6,612 bases of DNA from Acidobacteriota bacterium. GTDB lineage: Bacteria; Acidobacteriota; Holophagae; Thermotomaculales; Thermotomaculaceae. A model generated the notes under the pieces. That model saw only the letters and a program-made list of their open reading frames with translations, was not told the origin of the DNA and searched no databases. The translations under genes and the position numbers were made by a program. This document shows, piece by piece, positions 1-6,409 of this stretch. Numbering within the stretch: position 1 is the first letter of the stretch; each line of letters begins with the position of its first letter. The stretch covers positions 1 through 6,612 of the forward strand of contig WFPG01000307.1 in assembly GCA_015487755.1 (NCBI GenBank), written 5' to 3'.

Positions 1-2245
1 GGCATTACGGTATCATTCAAGGGAGCGTACTGGGAAATTAGAAGTTGTGCCTTGTAAACCATGTGAAACCTCTAAGGATTTATCTTTAGCTTATACCCCC
101 GGTGTAGCAGAGCCTTGCAGAGAAATCCACAAAGACCCTGTAAAGGTTTACGATTACACAAACAAAGGCAATTTAGTAGCGGTTGTTTCAAACGGAACTG
201 CGGTTTTAGGATTGGGAAATATCGGTGCGTTAGCCGGAAAGCCTGTTATGGAAGGGAAAGGTGTTCTTTTTAAGAGATTTGCCGATGTTGATGTTTACGA
301 TATAGAAGTGGACTCAGAAAACCCTGACGATGTTATAAAAGTTTGTAAATTGCTGGCACCTACTTTCGGCGGAATTAACCTTGAAGATATCAAGGCACCG
401 GATTGTTTTTACATTGAAGAGACTCTTAAAAAAGAATTAGATATCCCTGTTTTTCACGATGACCAGCACGGAACTGCAATTATTTCAGCTGCTGCCTTTT
501 TAAATGCCCTTGAATTAACAAACAGAAAAATTGAAGAAGTTAAATGTGTTTTCTGCGGAGCGGGAGCAGCCGGAATAGCCTGTGCGGAACTATTTATCAC
601 AATGGGAGTTAAAAGGGAAAATATCTTAATGGTCGATTCAAAAGGTGTTATATACAAAGGCAGAACGGAGAGAATGAACAAATACAAGGAAAGATTTGCC
701 GTAGATACTCCTTTAAGGACACTTGATGAAGCAATAGAAGGTGCAGACGCTTTTATAGGCGTTTCCGTAAAGGGCATGCTTACAAAAGAGATGGTTAAAA
801 AGATGGCTCCCAACCCGATTATATTTGCTATGGCAAACCCCGATCCTGAAATTACTCCTGAAGAAGTAGCCGAAGTTAGAGACGATGCCATAATGGCTAC
901 TGGCAGAAGCGATTACCCCAATCAGGTTAACAATGTTCTTGGATTCCCTTTTATCTTCAGAGGTGCTCTTGATGTAAGGGCTAAACAGATAAACGAGGAA
1001 ATGAAAATAGCCGCTGTTAAAGCACTCGCAGCTTTGGCAAAAGAAGAAGTGCCCGACTATGTATCAAAAGCATACGGCGGGCAAAAATTCTCATTTGGAA
1101 GAGAATACATTATTCCAAAGCCTTTTGACCCGAGAGTCCTTTTCTGGGTAGCCCCTGCTGTTGCAAAAGCGGCAATGGATTCAGGTGTTGCAAGAAAACC
1201 GATTAAAGATTTCAACGAATATAGAAAGAGGCTGGAAAAACTGCTTGATAAATCAAAAGAATTTCTGTGGGTTATCTTTGACAAAGCTAAAACAGATCCT
1301 AAGAAAATTGTATTTCCTGAAGGCGACAATGAACTTATTCTTGCCGCATGCAAAGAGCTTAAAAAAGAAGGGCTTGTTCAACCTATTTTACTTACACACA
1401 CTCCGGAAAGCCTAAAATTAAAACTGAAAGAGCATAATATTGACGAAAATGAAGTTGAAATTGTATGCCCTTTAACTGATGAGGAATTGCCTGTATATGT
1501 TGCAAAATATTACGATTTAAGAAAAAGAAAAGGGGTAACACCTTCTGACGCTCAAAAAAGAATGCTTGATACTCACTATTTCGGCGCTATGATGGTAAGA
1601 ATGGGAAGGGCAGACGGGTTATTAGGCGGGTTAACTCATAACTACCCCACCATAGTTAAACCTGCTCTTGAAATAATTGAAAAAAGAAAGGGAATTAAAA
1701 AGGTAGCGGGTTTATATGTTGTAATAATTAAAGGAAAACTTTTGTTCTTTGCAGACACAACAATGAATATTGAGCCTACTGCAGAAGACCTTGCTGAAAC
1801 TGCAATCTTAACTGCCGAATACGCTAAAAACTTTAATGTAGAACCGAAAGTTGCTATGCTTTCCTTTTCAAATTTCGGCAGTGTTAAACACCCCCTAACG
1901 GAAAAGGTAAGAAAAGCGGTAGAAATTGTAAAAGAAAGGGCACCTTACATCCTGATCGATGGTGAAATGCAAGCAGATACAGCAGTAGTACCTGATATTA
2001 TAGAAAGCAACTATCCTTTCAGCGAACTTCAAGGCGGGGCAAACGTTCTTATATTCCCTGATTTACAATCGGGAAACATAGCTTACAAATTACTGCAAAG
2101 GTTAGGCAATGCAACGGTAGTTGGCCCCGTAATAGTAGGGCTTTCAAGATCAGTTAATATCTTGCAAAAGCATGCCGAGTTAAAAGAAATTCTTAATATG
2201 GCGGCATTAACCGTTGTTGAAGCACAAGAACTTGGAAAAGAATAA
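1..2245 (+). CDS. maeB: Malic enzyme with C-terminal phosphotransacetylase-like domain, 5' end cut by the window
   Basis: Cytoplasmic oxidative decarboxylation of malate to pyruvate and CO2 with reduction of NAD(P)+. The reading frame is open from base 2. A GTG at 47 could serve as a start, but the 15 codons before it still match the MaeB N-terminus ([16 protein letters not shown]), so the true start lies roughly 8 residues left of the window. Counting from base 2, recalled E. coli MaeB aligns as follows: catalytic Tyr31 (LAYTPGV), catalytic Lys86 (MEGKG), metal ligands Glu128, Asp129 (NLEDIKAP) and Asp154 (HDDQHGTA), and a dinucleotide-binding GAGAAG at 186-191. A PTA-like domain spans about 434-747; its segment [16 protein letters not shown] lacks the Ser-Arg of the active PTA loop, so a regulatory (acetyl-CoA-sensing) role is inferred. 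The visible 747 residues fit the family length of about 760. NADP preference is suggested by similarity to MaeB but not proved. Confidence 0.96.
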   Translation, partial: ALRYHSRERTGKLEVVPCKPCETSKDLSLAYTPGVAEPCREIHKDPVKVYDYTNKGNLVAVVSNGTAVLGLGNIGALAGKPVMEGKGVLFKRFADVDVYDIEVDSENPDDVIKVCKLLAPTFGGINLEDIKAPDCFYIEETLKKELDIPVFHDDQHGTAIISAAAFLNALELTNRKIEEVKCVFCGAGAAGIACAELFITMGVKRENILMVDSKGVIYKGRTERMNKYKERFAVDTPLRTLDEAIEGADAFIGVSVKGMLTKEMVKKMAPNPIIFAMANPDPEITPEEVAEVRDDAIMATGRSDYPNQVNNVLGFPFIFRGALDVRAKQINEEMKIAAVKALAALAKEEVPDYVSKAYGGQKFSFGREYIIPKPFDPRVLFWVAPAVAKAAMDSGVARKPIKDFNEYRKRLEKLLDKSKEFLWVIFDKAKTDPKKIVFPEGDNELILAACKELKKEGLVQPILLTHTPESLKLKLKEHNIDENEVEIVCPLTDEELPVYVAKYYDLRKRKGVTPSDAQKRMLDTHYFGAMMVRMGRADGLLGGLTHNYPTIVKPALEIIEKRKGIKKVAGLYVVIIKGKLLFFADTTMNIEPTAEDLAETAILTAEYAKNFNVEPKVAMLSFSNFGSVKHPLTEKVRKAVEIVKERAPYILIDGEMQADTAVVPDIIESNYPFSELQGGANVLIFPDLQSGNIAYKLLQRLGNATVVGPVIVGLSRSVNILQKHAELKEILNMAALTVVEAQELGKE

Positions 2246-2254
2246 TTAAATAAT

Positions 2255-2285
2255 AAAAAAGGGGAGCATATGCTCCCCCTTTTTT
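2255..2285 (+). terminator. Rho-independent terminator after maeB
   Basis: Nine bases after the maeB stop codon lies a perfect palindrome, GGGGAGCATATGCTCCCC (2261-2278). It forms a 7-bp GC-rich stem with an ATAT loop and is flanked by A6 (2255-2260) and, after one extra C, T6 (2280-2285). The A and T tracts extend the pairing and make the element nearly symmetric, so it could also stop transcription on the other strand. It ends 15 bases before the start of the next + strand gene, which raises the question of how that gene is transcribed. Confidence 0.9.
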
Positions 2286-2291
2286 AGAGAG

Positions 2292-2296
2292 AGGAG
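2292..2296 (+). promoter_or_regulatory. Ribosome binding site supporting a TTG start at 2301
   Basis: AGGAG lies 4 bases before the TTG at 2301. No ATG or GTG gives a full-length cyclic-nucleotide-binding domain, because the first in-frame ATG is codon 26, inside the domain. The motif therefore decides the start. The spacing is a little short. The GGAGC part can pair with the distal arm of the preceding terminator. Confidence 0.65.
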
Positions 2297-2300
2297 CAAG

Positions 2301-3020
2301 TTGGATTTTAAAAACTTAATTGTAACATTTGACAAGAATGAATACATTTACAAAGAAAACGACAATGCAAGTACAATGTTTATAATCCATCAAGGCAAAG
2401 TAAAACTATACAAACAATCAGAAAACGGAGAAGAATTTGTATTAGGTGAGTTCGGCAAGGGAGACTTTTTCGGTGAAATGGCGGTTTTAGGGGAAAATAA
2501 AAGAACAGAAAACGCCGTTGCCCTTGAGCCTGTTAAAGTTATAGTTATCTCAAAACCTGTCTTTATTAAAATACTGAAAAACAATGCGGAAATTGCCGTA
2601 AGAATGATAAGAAAATTCTCCGAAAAATTGAAAGACGCAAATAGAATGATTGACACTCTTTTAAAGCAAAAGCAACTTTCTTTCGACTCCACTCAGTTAG
2701 ACCATTACGGTTATCTTGAATTAATTGATTTTGACGAGAAAATACCTTTAACCTCAAATACGGTAATAATCGGAAGGTATGACCCGATTATAGGAATATA
2801 TCCCGATATAGATATAAGCCCTTACGACCCTCAAAAAACAGTTTCAAGGAAGCATGCAATACTCACAAGAGAAGGGAACGGAACATACATTGAAGAACAG
2901 ATAGGGGTAATTAACGGTACTTTTCTAAACGGAGAAAAACTTAAAAGCGGACAAAAATATAAATTAAAAAACGGCGACAAAATCTATTTCGGACTTGTAG
3001 GTTGTTTTTACAGGGAATAA
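2301..3020 (+). CDS. Cyclic-nucleotide-binding domain plus FHA domain protein
   Basis: A soluble 239-residue signalling protein. Residues 1 to about 115 form a CAP/PKA-type cyclic-nucleotide-binding domain. Its phosphate-binding cassette is GEMAVL at 58-63, with Glu59 (ribose contact) and Arg68 (phosphate contact) at the usual 9-residue spacing, so it looks able to bind ligand. A charged helical linker at about 105-130 leads to an FHA domain (about 135-239) with GR at 158-159, PDIDI at 168-172, SRKH at 182-185 and NGTFLNG at 205-211; these are the phosphothreonine-peptide-binding positions. There is no helix-turn-helix, so it is not a CRP-type transcription factor. Inferred role: joining a second-messenger signal to Ser/Thr-phosphorylated partners. 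No kinase or cyclase gene is in the window. The gene stands alone between a terminator and a new promoter. Domain calls are firm; the cellular role is unknown. Confidence 0.9.
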   Translation: MDFKNLIVTFDKNEYIYKENDNASTMFIIHQGKVKLYKQSENGEEFVLGEFGKGDFFGEMAVLGENKRTENAVALEPVKVIVISKPVFIKILKNNAEIAVRMIRKFSEKLKDANRMIDTLLKQKQLSFDSTQLDHYGYLELIDFDEKIPLTSNTVIIGRYDPIIGIYPDIDISPYDPQKTVSRKHAILTREGNGTYIEEQIGVINGTFLNGEKLKSGQKYKLKNGDKIYFGLVGCFYRE

Positions 3021-3039
3021 CCTGTTGCCCGCCTGCTGT

Positions 3040-3067
3040 TTGACTTTCAAATAAAATTTGATATACT
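3040..3067 (+). promoter_or_regulatory. Sigma-70-type promoter for the KamA-family gene
   Basis: A -35 box TTGACT (3040-3045) and a -10 box TATACT (3062-3067) are separated by 16 bases, each matching five of six consensus bases. Transcription would start near 3074, giving a leader of about 120 bases before the ATG at 3195. It is the best promoter-like pair I found in the window. Confidence 0.6.
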
Positions 3068-3071
3068 TTAA

Positions 3072-3097
3072 AAAAAGGGTAGATAGCCCCACTTTTT
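3072..3097 (+). terminator. Possible weak terminator or early attenuator hairpin
   Basis: AAAAAGGG pairs with CC-A-CTTTTT across a loop of about 9 bases (one bulged A), ending in a T5 tract. It lies 50 bases after the cNMP/FHA stop codon and right at the expected transcription start of the promoter at 3040-3067. It may terminate the upstream transcript or shape the 5' end of the KamA-family mRNA. The stem is short and largely A-T. Confidence 0.3.
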
Positions 3098-3183
3098 AGA
3101 GTTTAGATAAAAAAGTTTTATAAATTTAAAAACTAAAAAACATTAGGCGTTAACAAAGTGTTTTATTGTCTTTTTCTACAGAA

Positions 3184-3189
3184 AGGAGG
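3184..3189 (+). promoter_or_regulatory. Strong Shine-Dalgarno site of the KamA-family gene
   Basis: AAGGAGGT (core AGGAGG) sits 5 bases before the ATG at 3195. It is a near-perfect anti-16S match and fixes the start. Confidence 0.85.
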
Positions 3190-3194
3190 TTAAT

Positions 3195-4328
3195 ATGAAA
3201 TCAATATTAAAAGATAGCTCTCAACATACAACTTCTATTTCAAAAATCCAGAAACTTACTGATGAAGAAATTAAAAAAATTGAGAAAATAACCGAAGTAT
3301 TCGGTTTCAGAGCAACTGAATACTACCTATCTCTAATCGACTGGGAAAACCCCAATGACCCTATCAGAAGGCTAATAATCCCCATAGAGGAAGAATTGGA
3401 AAAATGGGGAGCAAAAGACCCCTCTTATGAAAAATCCTATACTGTAGCACCCGGATTACAACATAAATATACCCAGACAGCACTATTTCTTGTAGGACCA
3501 ACATGCTTCGGATACTGCAGGTTTTGTTTCAGGAAAAGGCTTTTTATGGACGACGATAATGAAATTTTAATTGATGTTGATCCTGCAATAGACTATATAA
3601 GAGAACACCAAGAAATTCAAAATGTATTGCTTACAGGCGGAGACCCCTTAACACTTTCAACAAAAAGACTAAAAGATATTTTAATTAAATTGTCTGATAT
3701 TGAACACCTAATAAACATAAGAATAGGGACAAAAGCACCTGCATTCTTTCCTTTTAGAATTACAAAAGACGAGGAATTATTGGAAGTTTTAAAACAAACA
3801 AACAAAAAAGGCAAAAGAGTTCACATTGTAGCCCAGTTTGACCACGGAAACGAGATTACCCATCAAGCAAGAAAAGCAATAAACAAACTTATAGAAACAG
3901 GCTGCGTTATGCTTACCCAGATGCCTCTTTTAAGGGGGATAAACGATTCTCCCAAAGCACTTTCAGAATTGTGGAATAAAGCGGTAAACGCAGGGCTGAC
4001 TCCCTACTATGTGTTTCAATGCAGGCCGACAACAGGAAACAAACCGTATGCGGTTCCGATTGAGGAAGGCTATAAAATATTTGAACAGGCCAAAATGAAC
4101 TGTTCGGGGCTTGCAAAGAGAATAAAATTTGTAATGTCTCACGCTACAGGAAAAATAGAGATTGTTGCTTTAACTGAAAATCATATAATTATGAAATACC
4201 ATCAGGCCGCAAACCCTGAGTATATAGGCAAAACAATGATATTCAAAAGAAACCCCGAAGCATACTGGCTTGATGATTACACAGAACTAATAGATGAGTA
4301 TAAAATAGAAAACCCTTTTATTCAATAA
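3195..4328 (+). CDS. KamA-family radical SAM/PLP protein (lysine 2,3-aminomutase-like, substrate unknown)
   Basis: A 377-residue cytoplasmic protein of the lysine 2,3-aminomutase (LAM) family. The radical SAM motif CX3CX2C is C104-FGY-C108-RF-C111 and binds the 4Fe-4S cluster that cleaves S-adenosylmethionine. It is followed by TGGDP (147-151), DHGNEIT (216-222) and PLLRGINDS (244-252), all family hallmarks. Lys320 in ATGKIEI sits where LAM has its PLP-binding lysine. Three differences argue against true LAM. The lysine-contacting Asp after YVC is Arg277 here (FQCRP). The second contacting Asp is replaced in FVMSHATGK. The zinc-binding Cys cluster is absent, there being no Cys after residue 303, and the LRGVNDC cysteine is Ser252. 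It also ends earlier than LAM (about 416 residues). A PLP-dependent amino-group shift on another substrate is plausible but unproven. It has its own promoter and strong ribosome binding site. Confidence 0.88.
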   Translation: MKSILKDSSQHTTSISKIQKLTDEEIKKIEKITEVFGFRATEYYLSLIDWENPNDPIRRLIIPIEEELEKWGAKDPSYEKSYTVAPGLQHKYTQTALFLVGPTCFGYCRFCFRKRLFMDDDNEILIDVDPAIDYIREHQEIQNVLLTGGDPLTLSTKRLKDILIKLSDIEHLINIRIGTKAPAFFPFRITKDEELLEVLKQTNKKGKRVHIVAQFDHGNEITHQARKAINKLIETGCVMLTQMPLLRGINDSPKALSELWNKAVNAGLTPYYVFQCRPTTGNKPYAVPIEEGYKIFEQAKMNCSGLAKRIKFVMSHATGKIEIVALTENHIIMKYHQAANPEYIGKTMIFKRNPEAYWLDDYTELIDEYKIENPFIQ

Positions 4329-4356
4329 TGTGATTTAACTCATAACATTTTCTAAC

Positions 4357-4375
4357 AGTAAGCCGTATGCTTATT
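4357..4375 (+). other. Small hairpin in the leader of the outer-membrane protein gene
   Basis: TAAGC (4359-4363) and GCTTA (4369-4373) flank a CGTAT loop. One A-T and one G-T pair extend the stem to 7 bp. It ends 24 bases before the chosen ATG and has no T tract, so it is more likely an mRNA leader structure than a terminator. It may be chance. Confidence 0.3.
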
Positions 4376-4389
4376 GAGAGAAAAATTTT

Positions 4390-4395
4390 AGGGGG
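4390..4395 (+). promoter_or_regulatory. Ribosome binding site choosing the ATG at 4400
   Basis: AGGGGG lies 4 bases before the ATG at 4400. The in-frame ATG at 4367 has no such motif and would add 11 residues ahead of a clean signal peptide, so 4400 is preferred. Confidence 0.7.
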
Positions 4396-4399
4396 ATAT

Positions 4400-4969
4400 A
4401 TGAAAAAAGCACTTTTTACAATTATTTTAGGGTTGTTTTTTAGTCAAATGGGTTTTTCTGCCGACATCCAAAGAGAAGAATCATACAGCTATTTCGGAGT
4501 AAGAGTCGGCTACATGGAAATTGACGGGATAGAAGACGAAGGAAGCGCAAACTTAGGCTTCACCTTAGGATTCAGGGTATCAAATCCAGTTGCAATTGAG
4601 TTTTCATGCGATTACCATTCAAGCGACTTTTCAGCAGTTGACAGAACAACTTACGCCCTTCAGGTAAGCCTTTTGCTTTACTTAAATTCCAACACCAATG
4701 TCCAACCATACCTTGTCGGCGGCGGCGGATACTATATTTCAGGCTATGATTACTGGGTAGACGGCTATAAATACACAGATTTCACTTCCCACAAATTTGG
4801 TGGGCACCTTGGAGCAGGCGTCGATGTAATGCTGGGCGATTATTCAACAATTACCTTTGATGTAAGATACATTGCAGTTGATGAAGATGTGCCTCAAGAG
4901 GCTTTAGGGTATGACTCAAAAACCTTTGACGGAGTACTGGCAACTGTTGGGGCAAAATTCAGATTTTAA
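4400..4969 (+). CDS. Small outer-membrane beta-barrel protein
   Basis: The 189-residue precursor starts with a Sec signal peptide: basic MKK, a hydrophobic core at about 4-15, and probable cleavage after FSA (residue 21). The mature part of about 168 residues alternates polar and hydrophobic residues in short strands, e.g. YFGVRVGYMEI (31-41), NLGFTLGFRV (51-60), YALQVSLLLYL (85-95), VQPYLVGGGGYYI (101-113), FGGHLGAGVDVML (133-145) and TITFDVRYIAV (150-160). It ends in VGAKFRF with a C-terminal Phe, the outer-membrane insertion signal. This fits the 8-stranded OmpA-like/OMP_b-brl fold, without an OmpA peptidoglycan-binding domain. Its exact function cannot be read from sequence. The start at 4400 is chosen for its ribosome binding site and signal peptide over an in-frame ATG at 4367. 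It lies 71 bases after the KamA-family gene with no clear promoter, and 2 bases before rnhB. Confidence 0.85.
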   Translation: MKKALFTIILGLFFSQMGFSADIQREESYSYFGVRVGYMEIDGIEDEGSANLGFTLGFRVSNPVAIEFSCDYHSSDFSAVDRTTYALQVSLLLYLNSNTNVQPYLVGGGGYYISGYDYWVDGYKYTDFTSHKFGGHLGAGVDVMLGDYSTITFDVRYIAVDEDVPQEALGYDSKTFDGVLATVGAKFRF

Positions 4970-4971
4970 AA

Positions 4972-5574
4972 ATGGATTGCAATGAACTAAAACTTTTTGA
5001 AAAATACAGGTTTATAATAGGCATAGACGAAGCGGGAAGGGGGCCTCTTGCAGGCCCTGTTTTTGTGTGCGCATTCTGTTGTGACTTAAAGGATTACAAA
5101 AGCCTTCTTACCTTTAAAGAGTTAACAGACTCAAAAAAGTTAAACGAAAAAAAGAGGGGAAAACTCTACTCAGGGCTTAAGCACAAATTCAGGTATTCAA
5201 TAAAATCAGCCTCAAACATTGAAATAGACGAAATGAACATATTAAAAGCAACCTTAAACAAAATGAAAGAGGCTTTGCAAGAGTTTGACAACCATATTTT
5301 AGAAAACTCAATAATTTTAATTGACGGAAACAGAAATATTGACATACCCTACCCTCAAAAAACAATTGTTAAAGGAGATTTAAAGTGCAAAACAATAGCG
5401 GCGGCATCAATTATGGCAAAGGTATCAAGGGATTTATTTATGCTTGAAATGGATAAAATATACCCTCAATACAACTTTAAAAAACACAAAGGTTACCCCA
5501 CAAAAGAGCACAAAGAGTTGATTAAAAAATTCGGATTATCCCCTATTCACAGAAAAAGTTTTAAATATTTTTGA
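4972..5574 (+). CDS. rnhB: Ribonuclease HII
   Basis: A cytoplasmic endonuclease that cuts the RNA strand of RNA-DNA hybrids and starts removal of single ribonucleotides misincorporated in DNA. The 200-residue length is normal for the family. Acidic active-site residues are Asp19-Glu20 in IGIDEAGRGPLAGPV, Asp118 in ILIDGNR and Asp136 in VKGD. DSKKL (53-57), AAASIMAKVSRD (143-154), GYPTKEH (174-180) and HRKSF (193-197) are also family signatures. The ATG is 2 bases after the beta-barrel gene's stop, and the bases before it (TTCAGATTTTAAAA) contain no Shine-Dalgarno motif, so translation is probably coupled to the upstream gene. No other in-frame start keeps the catalytic N-terminus. The 3' end overlaps the convergent kinase gene by 14 bases. 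Confidence 0.97.
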   Translation: MDCNELKLFEKYRFIIGIDEAGRGPLAGPVFVCAFCCDLKDYKSLLTFKELTDSKKLNEKKRGKLYSGLKHKFRYSIKSASNIEIDEMNILKATLNKMKEALQEFDNHILENSIILIDGNRNIDIPYPQKTIVKGDLKCKTIAAASIMAKVSRDLFMLEMDKIYPQYNFKKHKGYPTKEHKELIKKFGLSPIHRKSFKYF

Positions 5575-6406
5575 GGGATTCCTGTTGCAACCTTTCCCAT
5601 TCATTTACAAATTCTGGCTTTAAAACCTCAAGGTGTTCGGAAATGTAAGCCATTCCATTGGGAATTGAATCCTTAAACCACTCCTTACCCTTTTTAAACC
5701 CGAAAAAGCAAAAAGTTCCAAGCGCTTTAAGGTTTCTCTGCAATGCAACAATTCTGTAATAAAAATCATTCAAATTCTTTTCAATCTCCCTGAACTTGCC
5801 TAAATTCAAATATGCGTCAAACATCAATGAGGCGGAATCGTAAAATTCAGGAGCAAAAAGCGTATCCTGAAAATCTATTAAGTAAATCTTTTTTTTCTTA
5901 ACCATTACATTCCTGAAGTGGTAATCCCTGTGAGCAAGTTTTAAAGGAATGTTATTTAAGTTCTCAAGGGTAAAATCAATCAAATCCTTTAAGAAACCCT
6001 CATAATTTTCTGGGATTAAACACCTCATACAGTGTGAGAGAAAAAAATTCAACTCTTTTTCAGGGCTTAATTGCGGCTCTTCAACCTCTTCCTTTTCCGG
6101 AATAGATTGAATAATCTCAATATATGAGTAAACCTCTTCAACAAATTTCTTTTTGTTTATGGAAAGTTTCAAAGAATTGAAATAATCAACCCCGTTAACA
6201 TCCCCTAAGTCCTCAATAAGCATTTCAAGGTTAACGGTATCCACATCGTAAAGTTCAGGCACAGGTAAATTATTTTTTTTGTAAATGTTGTACCACTTTA
6301 AATAATTGTAAAAGGATTCCCTCATATCAGGGGGATAAACAACCTTAATAAAGTTTTTACCCCTGAAATACTGCCTTGAAGAGGCGTCTCCTTTGAGTTT
6401 TTCCAT
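5561..6406 (-). CDS. AmgK-like (COG3178) aminoglycoside/choline-kinase-fold phosphotransferase
   Basis: A 281-residue ATP-dependent small-molecule kinase. Seen: KGDASSRQYFR at 5-15 (the GDASxRRYFR signature of AmgK-type kinases), LIEDLGD at 63-69 (hinge region), a catalytic loop HRDYHFRN at 159-166 (Asp161, Asn166) and metal-binding DFQD at 178-181. These are followed by APEFYDSASL and ALQRNLKALG (221-230), also typical of the group. AmgK phosphorylates the anomeric carbon of N-acetylmuramate/N-acetylglucosamine in peptidoglycan recycling; that substrate here is inferred from family resemblance only, and no MurU partner gene is in the window. It is shorter than AmgK (about 340). It also lacks the usual N-terminal helix before GDAS, and an in-frame stop two codons upstream rules out a longer start. 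It follows the thioredoxin-fold gene by 3 bases without a visible ribosome binding site. Confidence 0.85.
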   Translation of the reverse strand: MEKLKGDASSRQYFRGKNFIKVVYPPDMRESFYNYLKWYNIYKKNNLPVPELYDVDTVNLEMLIEDLGDVNGVDYFNSLKLSINKKKFVEEVYSYIEIIQSIPEKEEVEEPQLSPEKELNFFLSHCMRCLIPENYEGFLKDLIDFTLENLNNIPLKLAHRDYHFRNVMVKKKKIYLIDFQDTLFAPEFYDSASLMFDAYLNLGKFREIEKNLNDFYYRIVALQRNLKALGTFCFFGFKKGKEWFKDSIPNGMAYISEHLEVLKPEFVNEWERLQQESLKNI

Positions 6407-6409
6407 ATT

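Noticed and set aside
454..891. Open frame of 145 codons on the - strand inside maeB
   Set aside because: Antisense to the conserved malic enzyme catalytic domain, low-complexity Ser/Ile-rich product with no family resemblance; a shadow frame.
1057..1415. Open frames on both strands within the maeB linker and PTA region
   Set aside because: They overlap a strongly conserved reading frame, have no ribosome binding site and give no recognisable protein.
2217..2246. Promoter TTGAAG / AATAAT at the end of maeB that could drive the cNMP/FHA gene
   Set aside because: 18-base spacer, poor -35 match, and the region is so A/T-rich that -10-like hexamers are expected by chance; kept only as a possibility in the terminator finding.
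3010..3025. Hairpin ACAGG / CCTGT around the cNMP/FHA stop codon
   Set aside because: Five-base stem with no following T tract.
3150..3180. Second promoter (TTAACA ... TCTACA) just before the KamA-family ribosome binding site
   Set aside because: The spacer is 19 bases and the start would fall on or beyond the Shine-Dalgarno.
4325..4352. Possible terminator after the KamA-family gene (AATGTGA / TCA-TAA-CATT then TTTT)
   Set aside because: A 7-bp, A/T-dominated stem interrupted by a 3-base bulge; too weak to call.
4367..4399. Upstream ATG start for the beta-barrel protein
   Set aside because: It has no ribosome binding site and would put 11 residues before a canonical MKK signal peptide; the ATG at 4400 has AGGGGG at proper spacing.
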